The notes: generated by a model not told the origin, from the sequence alone. A stretch of DNA of 64,000 nt from Bradyrhizobium sp. LHD-71 (GCF_031157255.1 NZ_JAVIFX010000003.1:310001-374000); one strand, 5' to 3'; shown: positions 47,664 through 59,493, counted from the first letter of the stretch. Translations and numbers: made by a program.

Positions 47664-50060
47664 ATGCAAGTGCGAGAGACAGGGATGAAGGATCAAACGA
47701 CACCAGGTCACTGTGCGCACTCTGCGCATGATCATCCCCACTGCGGACATTCGGCGCCTCCGAAGGCGATCGATCCCGTCTGCGGTATGACTGTCGATCC
47801 GGTGAGTGCGAAGCACCGCTTCGCCTATCGCGGCGAGGACCATGTCTTCTGCAGCGCCGGCTGCCGGACGAAGTTCGAGGCAGATCCCGAGAGGTATCTC
47901 GCGCGGAATAAGGCAGGGAGCGCGCCGAAGACACATCCGTCCCCGGAGCAAGCGGACGCCATCTATACCTGTCCGATGCATCCCGAGGTGCGGCAGGTCG
48001 GCCCCGGCAATTGTCCGATTTGCGGCATGGCGCTCGAGCCTGAGACCGTCACCCTCGACGACAGGCCGGATCCCGAACTCATCGATATGACGCGGCGCTT
48101 CTGGGTTTCGCTGGTGCTGACGCTGCCGCTGTTCGTACTGGAAATGGGACAGCATCTCAGCGGGAGCCACTGGCTCGACCCGCAACTGTCCAATCTGATC
48201 CAGCTGGCGCTCGCGACTCCGGTCGTCATTTGGGCTGGCTGGCCGTTCTTCGTGCGTGGTTGGCAATCCCTTGTTTCGCGCAATCTCAACATGTTCACGC
48301 TGATCGCGCTCGGCACCGGCGTCGCCTGGGTTTACAGCGTGGTTGCGGTCGCTGCTCCGCAGTTGTTTCCGCCCGCTTTCCGCGACGCGCACGGCGCAGT
48401 CGCGGTTTACTTCGAGGCGGCGGCCGTGATCACCACCCTGGTACTGCTCGGCCAGGTGCTCGAGTTGCGCGCGCGGGCGAAGACGTCGGGCGCGATCAAG
48501 GCGCTGCTCGGCCTTGCGCCGGTGATCGCGCGACGCGTGACCGATCACGGCGATGAGGATATCCCGCTCAAGAGCGTCAACGTCGGCGATCGTCTGCGCG
48601 TGCGCCCCGGCGAGAAGGTCGCGGTCGACGGCGTCATCACTGAAGGCCGTTCGTCGATCGACGAGTCGCTGGTCACTGGCGAATCCATGCCGCTGACCAA
48701 GGCGGCGGGCGACAAGGTGATCGGCGGCACCCTCAATCTCAGTGGCGGTTTCGTCATGCGCGCCGAGAAAGTGGGCTCGGATACCTTATTGGCGCGCATC
48801 GTCGGTATGGTCGCCCGCGCGCAACGGTCGCGCGCACCGATCCAGCGCCTGGCCGACCAGGTCGCTGGCTGGTTCGTGCCGGCGGTGATCGCCGTCGCCC
48901 TTGCTGCGTTCGCCGCGTGGGCGATTTTCGGGCCGGAGCCTCGCTTCACCTACGCGCTCGTTGCCGCCGTCACCGTTCTGATCATTGCTTGCCCCTGCGC
49001 GCTTGGTCTGGCGACGCCAATGTCGATCATGGTCGGAGTCGGGCGTGGTGCGCGCCTCGGAATCTTGATTCGCGATGCCGACGCGCTGCAGCGTCTCGAG
49101 ACGGTCGATACGCTCGTTATCGACAAGACCGGCACCCTGACCGAAGGCAAGCCGAAAGTTGTCGCGATCGATGCGATCGGTGAGTTTGACGAGGCGCGCT
49201 TGCTCGCGTGGGCCGCAAGCGTCGAGCGCGCGAGCGAGCATCCGCTGGCGGCGGCGATTGTCGCGGCAGCCAAGGAGCGAGGTCTTGTGCTGACCGACGT
49301 TCGCGACTTTGATTCGCCCACGGGCAGGGGAGCGCGTGGTTTCGTCGACGGCCATGACGTGATCGTCGGCAATGCGTCGTATCTCGGCGAGAATGGTGTT
49401 GAGGTGGACAGCCTGCGCGATGCGACCCAGACGCAGCGCGCGACCGGCGCGACCGTCGTCTTCGTTGCTGTCGATCGGCAACTGGTCGGGCTGATCGCGA
49501 TTGCTGATCCCATCAAACCGACCACGGCGGACGCGCTGAAGGCCCTGTCCGCGGACGGTATCCGTCTCGTCATGCTGACAGGCGACAATGCGGTGACGGC
49601 GCAGGCGGTGGCGCGACGGCTCGGTATCGACGAAGTTGAGGCCGACGCTTTACCGGAACAGAAGAGCCTGATCGTCGAACGATTGCGTGCGTCCGGCCGC
49701 AAGGTCGCGATGGCAGGGGACGGCGTCAACGACGCGCCGGCGCTGGCGGCGGCCGATGTGGGCATCGCCATGGGCGGCGGCACTGACGCTGCGATCGAAA
49801 GTGCCGGTGTGACACTTTTGCGCGGGGACCTGAGAGCGATCGTCGCGGCGCGCAATCTGTCGCGCGCGACCATGCGCAACATCCGCCAGAACCTTGCTTT
49901 CGCCTTCGCCTACAACGCGGCCGGAGTTCCGGTTGCCGCTGGCGTTCTCTATCCGCTGCTTGGCATTCTGCTGTCGCCAATGATTGGTGCAGCGGCGATG
50001 GCGCTGTCGTCCGTCAGCGTAATCGCGAATGCGTTGCGGCTGGCGCGCGTACGACTTTAG
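47664..50060 (+). CDS. copA: Copper-translocating P-type ATPase
   Basis: A 798-residue P1B-1 ATPase that exports Cu(I) or Ag(I) across the inner membrane. The N-terminus is His-rich ([15 protein letters not shown]), followed by a YHS/TRASH-like domain ([20 protein letters not shown]) and a heavy-metal-binding zinc-ribbon-like segment [22 protein letters not shown]. These replace the usual CxxC HMA domain. Then come TGES, the CPC metal-site motif at 443-445, DKTGT with phospho-Asp487, the GDN and [21 protein letters not shown] motifs, and eight helices. The start is ATG 47664; ATG 47685 is possible. CsoR probably represses it from the operator overlapping its leader. Confidence 0.95.
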   Translation: MQVRETGMKDQTTPGHCAHSAHDHPHCGHSAPPKAIDPVCGMTVDPVSAKHRFAYRGEDHVFCSAGCRTKFEADPERYLARNKAGSAPKTHPSPEQADAIYTCPMHPEVRQVGPGNCPICGMALEPETVTLDDRPDPELIDMTRRFWVSLVLTLPLFVLEMGQHLSGSHWLDPQLSNLIQLALATPVVIWAGWPFFVRGWQSLVSRNLNMFTLIALGTGVAWVYSVVAVAAPQLFPPAFRDAHGAVAVYFEAAAVITTLVLLGQVLELRARAKTSGAIKALLGLAPVIARRVTDHGDEDIPLKSVNVGDRLRVRPGEKVAVDGVITEGRSSIDESLVTGESMPLTKAAGDKVIGGTLNLSGGFVMRAEKVGSDTLLARIVGMVARAQRSRAPIQRLADQVAGWFVPAVIAVALAAFAAWAIFGPEPRFTYALVAAVTVLIIACPCALGLATPMSIMVGVGRGARLGILIRDADALQRLETVDTLVIDKTGTLTEGKPKVVAIDAIGEFDEARLLAWAASVERASEHPLAAAIVAAAKERGLVLTDVRDFDSPTGRGARGFVDGHDVIVGNASYLGENGVEVDSLRDATQTQRATGATVVFVAVDRQLVGLIAIADPIKPTTADALKALSADGIRLVMLTGDNAVTAQAVARRLGIDEVEADALPEQKSLIVERLRASGRKVAMAGDGVNDAPALAAADVGIAMGGGTDAAIESAGVTLLRGDLRAIVAARNLSRATMRNIRQNLAFAFAYNAAGVPVAAGVLYPLLGILLSPMIGAAAMALSSVSVIANALRLARVRL

Positions 50061-50087
50061 GATCGGGCCGGATATTGGAACAATTAA

Positions 50088-50229
50088 AAAAAAGCCGGGC
50101 AAAGGCCCGGCTTTTGCAGTTGTGGCCACGAGAGGCCGACACAATCACCTTCCAAGAGGGATAACTGAATTGTTGAAGCTGCAGGAGGAGGGGGACAATG
50201 CGCAGCTTCAACCGCTCAGCTTCTGAGCA
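50088..50229 (-). ncRNA. Candidate anti-Shine-Dalgarno small RNA
   Basis: On the minus strand, in order: a 6-bp hairpin GCTCAG/CTGAGC (50214-50228), an 11-bp stem GTTGAAGCTGC/GCAGCTTCAAC (50172-50212) whose 19-base loop carries CCCCCTCCTCCT, a weak GGCC/GGCC hairpin, and a strong stem AGCCGGGC/GCCCGGCT followed by a run of eight T. Loops with CCUCC repeats and an intrinsic terminator are features of rhizobial anti-SD sRNAs such as the ar14 (suhB) family. A weak promoter (TTGCTG, 18 bases, CATAGT at 50229-50234) precedes it. Ends are approximate. The plus-strand copA transcript may use the same terminator. Confidence 0.5.
50089..50116. terminator. Bidirectional intrinsic terminator after copA
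   Basis: AAAAGCCGGGC / GCCCGGCTTTT with loop AAAG. T run of four on the plus strand (copA) and of eight on the minus strand, so it is stronger leftward. Confidence 0.8.
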
Positions 50230-50299
50230 CTATGGCTGAAGCGAGCCATGTGCAGCAAGCAGGGCCGCCGCATGTCAGAGGCCCGTAAAATGCAAGCTA

Positions 50300-51229
50300 T
50301 TACTCTTTAGGGGGCCAGCGTTGCGCCTTGCTCACGATGAAGTCGCGGAAGACCTGAACGCGCGCGACTGATTTCAACTCTTCCGGATAGACGAAATAGG
50401 TATCGATCTGGATCGAGTCCTTTTCCTCGAACAGTTGAACCAGCCCGTGGCGCTCTTCAACGAGGTAGTCCGGTAGCGCGGCGACACCGAGGCCTTGCTG
50501 GCACGCACGTGCAAGTCCCAGCATGTGATTGACCTTGAAGTAAGCTTCGCGAGGCCCCTTGCCGTTGCGGCCGGCCTCGATCAGCCAATAGCGATTCTGC
50601 ATGTGCGCGGGTGCGTGAAGGTCGCTCAGCACGATCAGCCGATGATTGTCGAGATCCTCAAGCGTGCGCGGCGTTCCCATCCGCTTGATGTATTCCGGCG
50701 AGCAATAGGCGTGATAACCGATCGAGAACAGTTTGCGCTGGATCAGATCCGGTTGCGTCGGCTTGCGCACGCGGATCGCCACGTCGGCCTCGCGCATCGA
50801 CAGATCCAGTTCCTGGTCCGTCACCATCAGCTGGATGCGAATGTCCGGATAAAGCTGAGTGAATTCACCGAGCCGCGGGATCAGCCAGTGAATGCCGACG
50901 CCAGGAGTTGTCGTTACCTTCAGTTCTCCGCTTGGCCGTTCACGGCTGTCGGTCAGCTTCGCGCGCGCAGCTTGCAGCTGCATAAAGACATCGTGGGCGG
51001 TGCGGAACAGCAGGTCACCCTGTTCGGTGAGGATCAGTCCACGCGCGTGCCGATGAAACAGCGAAACCGAGAGTTCCTGCTCGAGCGCACTGACCTGACG
51101 CGACACCGCCGATTGCGACAGGCCGAGCTGCTCGCCGGCATGCGTAAAGCTGCCGGCCTCCGCGGCTGCGTGAAAGACTTTTAGCTTGTCCCAATCCATA
51201 TCCGAAAATCCGTTTCGTGCCCTGATCAT
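50300..51229 (-). CDS. LysR family transcriptional regulator
   Basis: A 309-residue LTTR. The N-terminal helix-turn-helix is MDWDKLKVFHAAAEAGSFTHAGEQLGLSQSAVSRQVSALEQEL, starting 10 residues from the chosen start. The co-inducer domain (about 100-309) is normal. The gene begins two bases after the trxB stop (TGA TC ATG), so it is likely an operon with trxB. Target and ligand are unknown. A later ATG at 51199 is an alternative start. Confidence 0.9.
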   Translation of the reverse strand: MIRARNGFSDMDWDKLKVFHAAAEAGSFTHAGEQLGLSQSAVSRQVSALEQELSVSLFHRHARGLILTEQGDLLFRTAHDVFMQLQAARAKLTDSRERPSGELKVTTTPGVGIHWLIPRLGEFTQLYPDIRIQLMVTDQELDLSMREADVAIRVRKPTQPDLIQRKLFSIGYHAYCSPEYIKRMGTPRTLEDLDNHRLIVLSDLHAPAHMQNRYWLIEAGRNGKGPREAYFKVNHMLGLARACQQGLGVAALPDYLVEERHGLVQLFEEKDSIQIDTYFVYPEELKSVARVQVFRDFIVSKAQRWPPKE

Positions 51230-51231
51230 GA

Positions 51232-52197
51232 TCACTCCGCCGCCGCCCGTTCCGTGGCATGGAGTGCGAGAAACCGCTCTGCCTCCAGCGCCGCCATGCA
51301 ACCCAATCCCGCAGCCGTCACCGCTTGGCGATAGGTCTCGTCGGCCACGTCGCCGGCTGCGAACAATCCTGCGACCGATGTCGCCGTCGAGTGCGGAGCG
51401 ATCTCGACATACCCGGACGACTTCATCTTGACCTGGCCGACCACCAGTTCGGTCGACGGCGCGTGACCGATCGCAATGAACACGCCATCGGATGGAAGCG
51501 TAGTGATCGCGCCGGTTTTGACATTGCGGACGCGGACGTTGGTTACTTTGCGCGGATTCTCGTCGCCACGGATCTCTTCGATCGCGCTGTTCCAGATCAC
51601 GTTGATCTTCGGATTCTTGAACAACCGATCCTGCAGGATGCGCTCGGCGCGGAAGCTCTCGCGGCGGTGGATCAGCGTGACCTTGGTGGCGAAGTTCGTC
51701 AGGAACAAAGCCTCTTCGACCGCCGTGTTGCCGCCGCCGACCACCACGACCTGCTTGCCGCGATAGAAGAAGCCGTCGCAGGTTGCACAGGCGGAGACGC
51801 CGAAGCCTTTGAATGCTTCTTCGGAAGGAAGGCCGAGCCAGCGCGCCTGCGCGCCGGTTGCGAGGATCACGGTGTCGGCGAGATAGACGTCGCCGCTGTC
51901 GCAGGTCAGGCGGAAGGGACGGCTGCCGAGTTCGAGTTTCGTCACCAGATCGGTGACGATCTTGGTGCCGACATGAGCCGCCTGCTTCTCCATCTGCTCC
52001 ATCAGCCACGGCCCCTGGATCACATCGGCGAATCCTGGGTAGTTCTCCACATCCGTGGTGATGGTGAGCTGGCCGCCAGGCTGAATACCCTGGATCAGTA
52101 CGGGCTCGAGCATCGCGCGTGCTGCATAGATCGCCGCCGTATATCCGGCGGGCCCGGATCCGATGATAACGACCTTGGCATGAATTGATTGGGCCAT
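51232..52197 (-). CDS. trxB: Thioredoxin-disulfide reductase
   Basis: A 321-residue NADPH-dependent flavoenzyme that reduces thioredoxin. FAD-binding GSGPAGYTAAIYAARA is at 13-28, the redox CATC (Cys137, Cys140) is followed by DG, and the NADPH fold GGGNTAVEEA is at 154-163. The C-terminal GLFAAGDVADE motif is also there. It is divergent from an Lrp-type regulator. Confidence 0.96.
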   Translation of the reverse strand: MAQSIHAKVVIIGSGPAGYTAAIYAARAMLEPVLIQGIQPGGQLTITTDVENYPGFADVIQGPWLMEQMEKQAAHVGTKIVTDLVTKLELGSRPFRLTCDSGDVYLADTVILATGAQARWLGLPSEEAFKGFGVSACATCDGFFYRGKQVVVVGGGNTAVEEALFLTNFATKVTLIHRRESFRAERILQDRLFKNPKINVIWNSAIEEIRGDENPRKVTNVRVRNVKTGAITTLPSDGVFIAIGHAPSTELVVGQVKMKSSGYVEIAPHSTATSVAGLFAAGDVADETYRQAVTAAGLGCMAALEAERFLALHATERAAAE

Positions 52198-52422
52198 TTC
52201 CGGACAATTCCCTGAGCTGGCCTCGATGCGAATTGCGCGGGTTATGCGGCCCGTACAGGCCCAGCCGCTTACGGCGCATGGAGGGGTATCTGAATTATTC
52301 TAAGTGATCTGGCGAGCCATGCAAGTTTCGCAACTCACATTCTTGGGAATAGAATTTCGTATTTGGTTTCGGTAATAAAATTGCTTCATCCCTGCGATTT
52401 TGGGGTATGAGGGGCGGGACTT

Positions 52423-52441
52423 CGTTGCAAATATTGCAACG
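52423..52441. promoter_or_regulatory. Palindrome in the trxB/Lrp divergent promoter
   Basis: CGTTGCAA-ATA-TTGCAACG, a perfect 8-3-8 inverted repeat, 44 bases before the Lrp regulator start. Size, symmetry and place fit an Lrp/AsnC operator, probably autoregulatory. Confidence 0.55.
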
Positions 52442-52484
52442 CACCCGCCGGAATCGGCGCGCAACTAAGCCTAAAGCGACGGCA

Positions 52485-52964
52485 ATGAGCAGGGACCTCG
52501 ACGACATCGACCTGAAGATCCTGGCGGAAATCCAGGCAGACGGCCGAATCACCAACGTGGAACTGGCGCGACGGGTCGGCATCTCGCCGCCACCCTGCCT
52601 GCGCCGTGTCCGAGCCTTGGAAGAGGCTGGCTACATCTCCGGGTATCGCGGTCTGCTCGACCCGCGAAAGCTCGGTTTCGACGTGACCGTGTTTGCGTCA
52701 GTTCACCTGTCGAGCCAGGCGGACGCCGACCTGCGGGCATTCGAGGCCTTCGTGCGCGCCGAACCGCTGGTGCGCGAATGCTGGATGCTGTCAGGCGATG
52801 TGGACTTCATCCTGAAGTGCGTCGCGCCCGACATGAACACCTTCCAGGAGTTCGTCACGCGCCTCACCGCAGCCCCCCACGTTCGCAACGTGCGGACCTC
52901 GCTGGTGCTGCACAATTCCAAGGACGCCGCAGCCGTTCCGATGGAAATGGCCGCCCGTCGCTAG
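52485..52964 (+). CDS. Lrp/AsnC family transcriptional regulator
   Basis: A 159-residue regulator. The N-terminal winged HTH (LDDIDLKILAEIQADGRITNVELARRVGISPPPCLRRVRALEEAGYI) and the C-terminal RAM/ASNC effector domain (VFASVHLSSQADADLRAFEAF and VRECWMLSGDVDFILKCV) are complete. It binds small molecules such as amino acids; the ligand is unknown. The start is ATG 52485, where the HTH begins. It is divergent from trxB across a shared 287-base promoter. Confidence 0.93.
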   Translation: MSRDLDDIDLKILAEIQADGRITNVELARRVGISPPPCLRRVRALEEAGYISGYRGLLDPRKLGFDVTVFASVHLSSQADADLRAFEAFVRAEPLVRECWMLSGDVDFILKCVAPDMNTFQEFVTRLTAAPHVRNVRTSLVLHNSKDAAAVPMEMAARR

Positions 52965-52999
52965 CCATGTGAATTTCGCCAACCTCTGATGGTCGTTCT

Positions 53000-53107
53000 C
53001 ATAGCCGTTCGAAGAACGGCGTCGCTTCGCTCGCCCATAGCCGTTCGAAGAACGGCGTCGCTTCGCTCGCCCATAGCTGTTCGAAGAACGGCGTCGCTTC
53101 GCTCGCC
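53000..53107. repeat. Three tandem 36-bp repeats with an internal palindrome
   Basis: Three copies of a 36-base unit (53000-53035, 53036-53071, 53072-53107). The third differs by one base. Each has GCCGTTC-GAA-GAACGGC, a 17-base palindrome (one mismatch in copy 3), then GTCGCTTCGCTCGCC. No unique spacers lie between units, so it is not a CRISPR. The unit resembles short interspersed repeats seen in Bradyrhizobium-group genomes (family memory, not checked). Confidence 0.9.
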
Positions 53108-53158
53108 TATGGACAACGGGCATGACGTTGGAAATTTCCTGCTCAAGCAATTGAAACT

Positions 53159-53914
53159 ATGACCTCCCTCCAACTCGTCCTTCTCGTTCTGGCAGGCTTC
53201 GGCGCCGGCATGGTGAATGCAGTCGCCGGCGGCGGCTCGTTCTTCACCTTCGCCGCGCTGGTATTCAGCGGGCTGCCGACACTCGACGCGAACGCGACCA
53301 GCGCGGCCGCGTTGACGCCGGCGAATTTCGCGAGCGTGGTCGGTTATCGCGCGGAGGTCCGCAAACACTTTGCCGAGATGCTGCCGTTCATGGTGCTGGG
53401 GATGATCGGCGCCGCGGTCGGGGCGTGGCTCTTGATCGCCATCGGCGACGCGGGTTTTCGGCCGACGGTGCCATGGCTGCTGCTCGCCGCGACGGTGTTG
53501 TTTGCCGCGTCGTCACAAATCAATCGTCTGATCGCGCCATTTGCAGCATCGAGTACGAAGGCAACAAGATGGCTTGCCTTCCTGCTGATCGGCATCGTCA
53601 CCGTCTATGGCGGGTTCTTCGGCGCCGGCATGGGCATCATGATGCTGGCCGCACTGACAATCATTGAAAGCGGCAACTTCCACAAGTCGAACGCGATCAA
53701 GAACGTCGTCGCGCTCCTGGTCCAGGTCGTCTCATCTGCGCTTCTGATCGCCGGCGGCCTGGTTCACTGGCCGCATGCGCTGATCACCACGGCCGCGTCC
53801 ATCGCCGGGGGGTATCTCGGCGTCAGCGTCGCGCGTCGCGTGCCGGAAAGAATTATCCGCGCTGTCGTCGTGACCGTCGGTGCAATGCTGACACTGGTGT
53901 TCTTTCTGCGCTGA
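53159..53914 (+). CDS. TauE/SafE family sulfite exporter-like permease
   Basis: A 251-residue membrane protein with eight or so helices. The family motifs GFGAGMVNAVAGGGSFFTFAAL near the N-terminus and the repeat GGFFGAGMGIMMLAAL in the second half are present. TauE/SafE proteins export sulfite or other organic/inorganic sulfur anions. It follows the triple repeat by 51 bases; there is no neighbouring sulfur gene. Confidence 0.92.
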   Translation: MTSLQLVLLVLAGFGAGMVNAVAGGGSFFTFAALVFSGLPTLDANATSAAALTPANFASVVGYRAEVRKHFAEMLPFMVLGMIGAAVGAWLLIAIGDAGFRPTVPWLLLAATVLFAASSQINRLIAPFAASSTKATRWLAFLLIGIVTVYGGFFGAGMGIMMLAALTIIESGNFHKSNAIKNVVALLVQVVSSALLIAGGLVHWPHALITTAASIAGGYLGVSVARRVPERIIRAVVVTVGAMLTLVFFLR

Positions 53915-53933
53915 GCGTCACGGTCGGAGGACC

Positions 53934-54012
53934 GTAGCCCGGATGAGCGCAGCGAAATCCGGGGCTAACTCCGTGACAGATATCCTGGATGTCGCTGCGC
54001 TCATCCGGCTAC
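53934..54012. repeat. REP-like long inverted repeat
   Basis: Left arm GTAGCCCGGATGAGCGCAGC (53934 onward, to about 53964) and right arm ending GCTGCGCTCATCCGGCTAC (to 54012) pair almost perfectly across a 20-base loop, giving a hairpin of about 26 bp. This sequence class is widespread as a short palindromic element in Bradyrhizobium-type genomes. It lies between two convergent genes, so it can also act as terminator. Confidence 0.8.
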
Positions 54013-54021
54013 TGGCTGGGA

Positions 54022-54423
54022 TTATTTCCGTCGTAACATTGCATCCGCACTCCACGCGCCGCCGCCGGCGCAGGCGAAATACAGAAATACGAAGCAGAAC
54101 AGCACGGCGAGGGTGCCGCCGTTGGTCAGCGGATAGAAGCCTTTTGGCGCATGGCCAAGGAAATAAGCGAATGCCATCAAGCCGGACAGGATGAAGGCGA
54201 CGGGGCTCGTGAACAAGCCGATCAGCAACAGCGCTCCGCCGAACAGCTCCAGCAGGCCAGCGACCCAGGGAAGCGAAAACCGCGGAACGTTGTTCAGATA
54301 TTCGAATACCGGAAACCCGACGAGCTTCGCCATGCCGTACTGAAGCAGCAGCAGCGCAGTCATGATTCGCAAGATGCTCAGAAGGCGCGGCGACCACGCG
54401 GCGCGAAGACTGTCGAGGTGCAT
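54022..54423 (-). CDS. DoxX family membrane protein
   Basis: A 133-residue, four-helix membrane protein of the DoxX/MauE-like group. Conserved SILRIMTALLLLQYGMAKLVGFP and ALLLIGLFTSPVAFILSGLMAFAYF. Function in this group is unclear; it may be part of a quinone or redox-related membrane system. It converges with TauE, separated by the REP-like element. Confidence 0.9.
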   Translation of the reverse strand: MHLDSLRAAWSPRLLSILRIMTALLLLQYGMAKLVGFPVFEYLNNVPRFSLPWVAGLLELFGGALLLIGLFTSPVAFILSGLMAFAYFLGHAPKGFYPLTNGGTLAVLFCFVFLYFACAGGGAWSADAMLRRK

Positions 54424-54541
54424 GAGTCAAGTTGCTCCGGTTTTGGACGAAATGAGGCCGGAGGCATATCGCGAGAATCGAACGAGAAGTAAATTCCGCG
54501 GACGATAACAAACGCGTCAGCTTACGCCCGATCTATCGTCG

Positions 54542-55051
54542 CTATGACGTCGGTGCGAGCACCTTGGTCATGAGAATCTCGTTGTAATAGATGCCATTGT
54601 GCTTCAGCGCATTCACTTCGAGTCCATATGCGACAAAGCCGAAATTTTCGTACAGACGACGGGCGGCGTGGTTATCTTGCCAGACCACGAGCTGAAGGAG
54701 CTCGACCCGCGGCTTCGCCGCTTCGATAATCGATCCAACCAACAGCTTGCCGACACCGGCCCGGCGAACATGCGGCCGCACATACATTCCCCAGAGCAGG
54801 CCCTTGTGCGCCTCCTTCAGGCCGGGCTGGATACGCAGCCCGACCACGCCGACGAGATCGGTGCCCTGAAACGCGCCGAGCACTTCCGAACCGGCGAGAC
54901 GTTCCGCGAACCACGTGTCGGTCTGAGCGTTCTCGGTTTCAAACGAGCTCCCGAAAGCTTCCGGATGGTTCTGCAAACCTTCGAGCCGAATGCTTCGGTA
55001 GACCGGGGCATCGCTCGGCGCGACGCGGCGGATGCTGATGTCGGCGGGCAT
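54542..55051 (-). CDS. GNAT family N-acetyltransferase
   Basis: A 169-residue acetyl-CoA-dependent acyltransferase with the GNAT core: ISIRRVAPSDAPVYRSIRLEGL at the N-terminus, the acetyl-CoA loop GMYVRPHVRRAGVGKLLVGSI, and the LVVWQDNHAARRLYENFGFVAYGLE element. The acceptor substrate is unknown. ATG 55051 is favoured because domain similarity starts there; ATG 55069 lies in the U-run end of the greA terminator. Confidence 0.88.
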   Translation of the reverse strand: MPADISIRRVAPSDAPVYRSIRLEGLQNHPEAFGSSFETENAQTDTWFAERLAGSEVLGAFQGTDLVGVVGLRIQPGLKEAHKGLLWGMYVRPHVRRAGVGKLLVGSIIEAAKPRVELLQLVVWQDNHAARRLYENFGFVAYGLEVNALKHNGIYYNEILMTKVLAPTS

Positions 55052-55071
55052 CACTTGAGGTGCTCTCATTA

Positions 55072-55098
55072 AAAGGGGGCCTGATCCGATCAGGCCCC
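55072..55098 (-). terminator. Intrinsic terminator of greA
   Basis: A near-perfect hairpin GGGGCCTGATC / GATCAGGCCCC (55076-55098) followed on the minus strand by CTTTTA, 40 bases past the greA stop. Confidence 0.85.
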
Positions 55099-55137
55099 GC
55101 GCATTGTCCTCGTTCGTGGAAGTGGCAGACGAGCGCG

Positions 55138-55614
55138 CTACTTCCACTCGATCTTGGTGACCTCGTAGGCTTTCGCGCCACCGGGTGCGACGACCTCCAC
55201 CGATGCGCCTTTCTTCTTGCCGATCAGCGCGCGCGCCAAGGGCGAAGTGACGGAGATCCGTCCTTTCTTGGCGTCGGCCTCGGGCTCGCCGACGATCTGC
55301 CAGACCTTCTTCTGGTCGGTGTCTTCGTCAACCAGCGTGACGGTTGCGCCGAACATGATCGTGTCGCCGGACAATTTCGATACGTCGATAACGTCGGCGC
55401 GCGCGAGCTTGTCTTCCAGCTCGGCGATCACGCCCTCGTTGTGCGACTGCTGTTCCTTTGCCGCATGGTATTCCGCGTTCTCCGACAGGTCGCCATGCGA
55501 ACGCGCTTCAGCGATCTGCTGAATGATCCGCGGCCGCTCAACCTGCTGGCGATGCTTCAGCTCGCCCTCGAGCGCGACATAGCCCCCATGCGTCATCGGA
55601 ATTTTGTCAACCAT
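55138..55614 (-). CDS. greA: Transcription elongation factor GreA
   Basis: A 158-residue factor that rescues backtracked RNA polymerase by stimulating transcript cleavage. The N-terminal coiled coil carries the acidic tip [20 protein letters not shown], and the C-terminal domain has [11 protein letters not shown] and [18 protein letters not shown]. Normal length. It lies downstream of carB on the same strand, separated by 186 bases with a promoter-like region. Confidence 0.96.
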   Translation of the reverse strand: MVDKIPMTHGGYVALEGELKHRQQVERPRIIQQIAEARSHGDLSENAEYHAAKEQQSHNEGVIAELEDKLARADVIDVSKLSGDTIMFGATVTLVDEDTDQKKVWQIVGEPEADAKKGRISVTSPLARALIGKKKGASVEVVAPGGAKAYEVTKIEWK

Positions 55615-55667
55615 TCTCTATCGTCCTTCGATCCCGCGCGCGGGGCTTCCAGCCCGGCGGTGCAAAA

Positions 55668-55698
55668 CCCATTATACGGTTCACCCATTGTACGGTTC
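55668..55698 (-). promoter_or_regulatory. Tandem -10-like repeats upstream of greA
   Basis: Two direct copies, CCCATTATACGGTTC (55668-55682) and CCCATTGTACGGTTC (55684-55698), read on the minus strand as GAACCGTATAATGGG and GAACCGTACAATGGG. The first contains a perfect TATAAT 55 bases before the ATG; no good -35 is seen. A third TATAAT is at 55776-55781. Confidence 0.4.
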
Positions 55699-55800
55699 GG
55701 GCCCTTGCGCCGAAGGGCCCCGATTTCGATTCATCGATGCCGGAACAAAACAGCGCAGCCGCGCCACGGTTCCCCATTATACACCGGAAGTTCCGAAATT

Positions 55801-59130
<3,330 letters not shown>

Positions 59131-59162
59131 CGCGTCCCGTCTGCGAGGCGGCAAAAGCACAC

Positions 59163-59191
59163 AAAAAAAGGGCGCGCTCGCCGCGCGTCCC
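59163..59191 (-). terminator. Intrinsic terminator upstream of carB
   Basis: GC-rich hairpin followed on the minus strand by TTTTTTT, between the upstream methyltransferase gene and carB. It could end the leader RNA when not bypassed. Confidence 0.8.
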
Positions 59192-59440
59192 TTGAGCCCG
59201 TGCGGGTCATGTTTCCCGCGCGCGCCGTGTCTAGACCAGATTTCGGGGCCGGGGAAGTGAATAAAGCGGCCAATCCACCAGCCGAATTGCCTTTATTCTC
59301 AAAGGGATGGTGATTCGGGCCACGGACTGGAGGCCCGGCCTGGGCTTGAACCAGGATAAGGAGCTTTGCACAGCTCCCGCGTCACTTCCGCCTCCGGGCC
59401 GTCTGTACGGCTATTTAGCCGCACTACGCTGGGGAAGTCC
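59164..59440 (-). ncRNA. Structured leader RNA of carB (candidate attenuator/riboswitch)
   Basis: On the minus strand: a hairpin CGGCT/AGCCG (59408-59421), a three-way junction closed by GGCCCGG/CCGGGCC (59332-59400) with hairpins GGAGCT/AGCTCC (59360-59377) and CCTGG-loop-CCAGG (59339-59355; loop TTCAAGC), a long hairpin AATAAAG/CTTTATT (59260-59297), a GCGGG/CCCGC hairpin (59202-59219) and an intrinsic terminator (GGGaCGCGC-GGCGA-GCGCGCCC, 59169-59191, then seven T) ending about 33 bases before carB ATG. A transcript here could be either a conditional leader or an independent small RNA. I cannot match it to a known family. Confidence 0.4.
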
Positions 59441-59493
59441 CTAGCAGTCAGTTGTCGTGGTTAATCGGCCGTTCGAAGGCGGACGGGCCCGAG

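Noticed and set aside
50198-50239. A 13-codon plus-strand frame with a strong AGGAGG
   Set aside because: The SD-like stretch is the complement of the loop of a minus-strand hairpin, so the better reading is an sRNA; not excluded as a peptide.
53000-53107. CRISPR array
   Set aside because: The three 36-base units are contiguous with no spacers and no cas genes nearby.
59330-59402. A tRNA gene on the minus strand
   Set aside because: A T-arm-like hairpin and an 18-base anticodon-like hairpin occur, but the D arm is missing, and the acceptor stem is not adjacent to the T arm.
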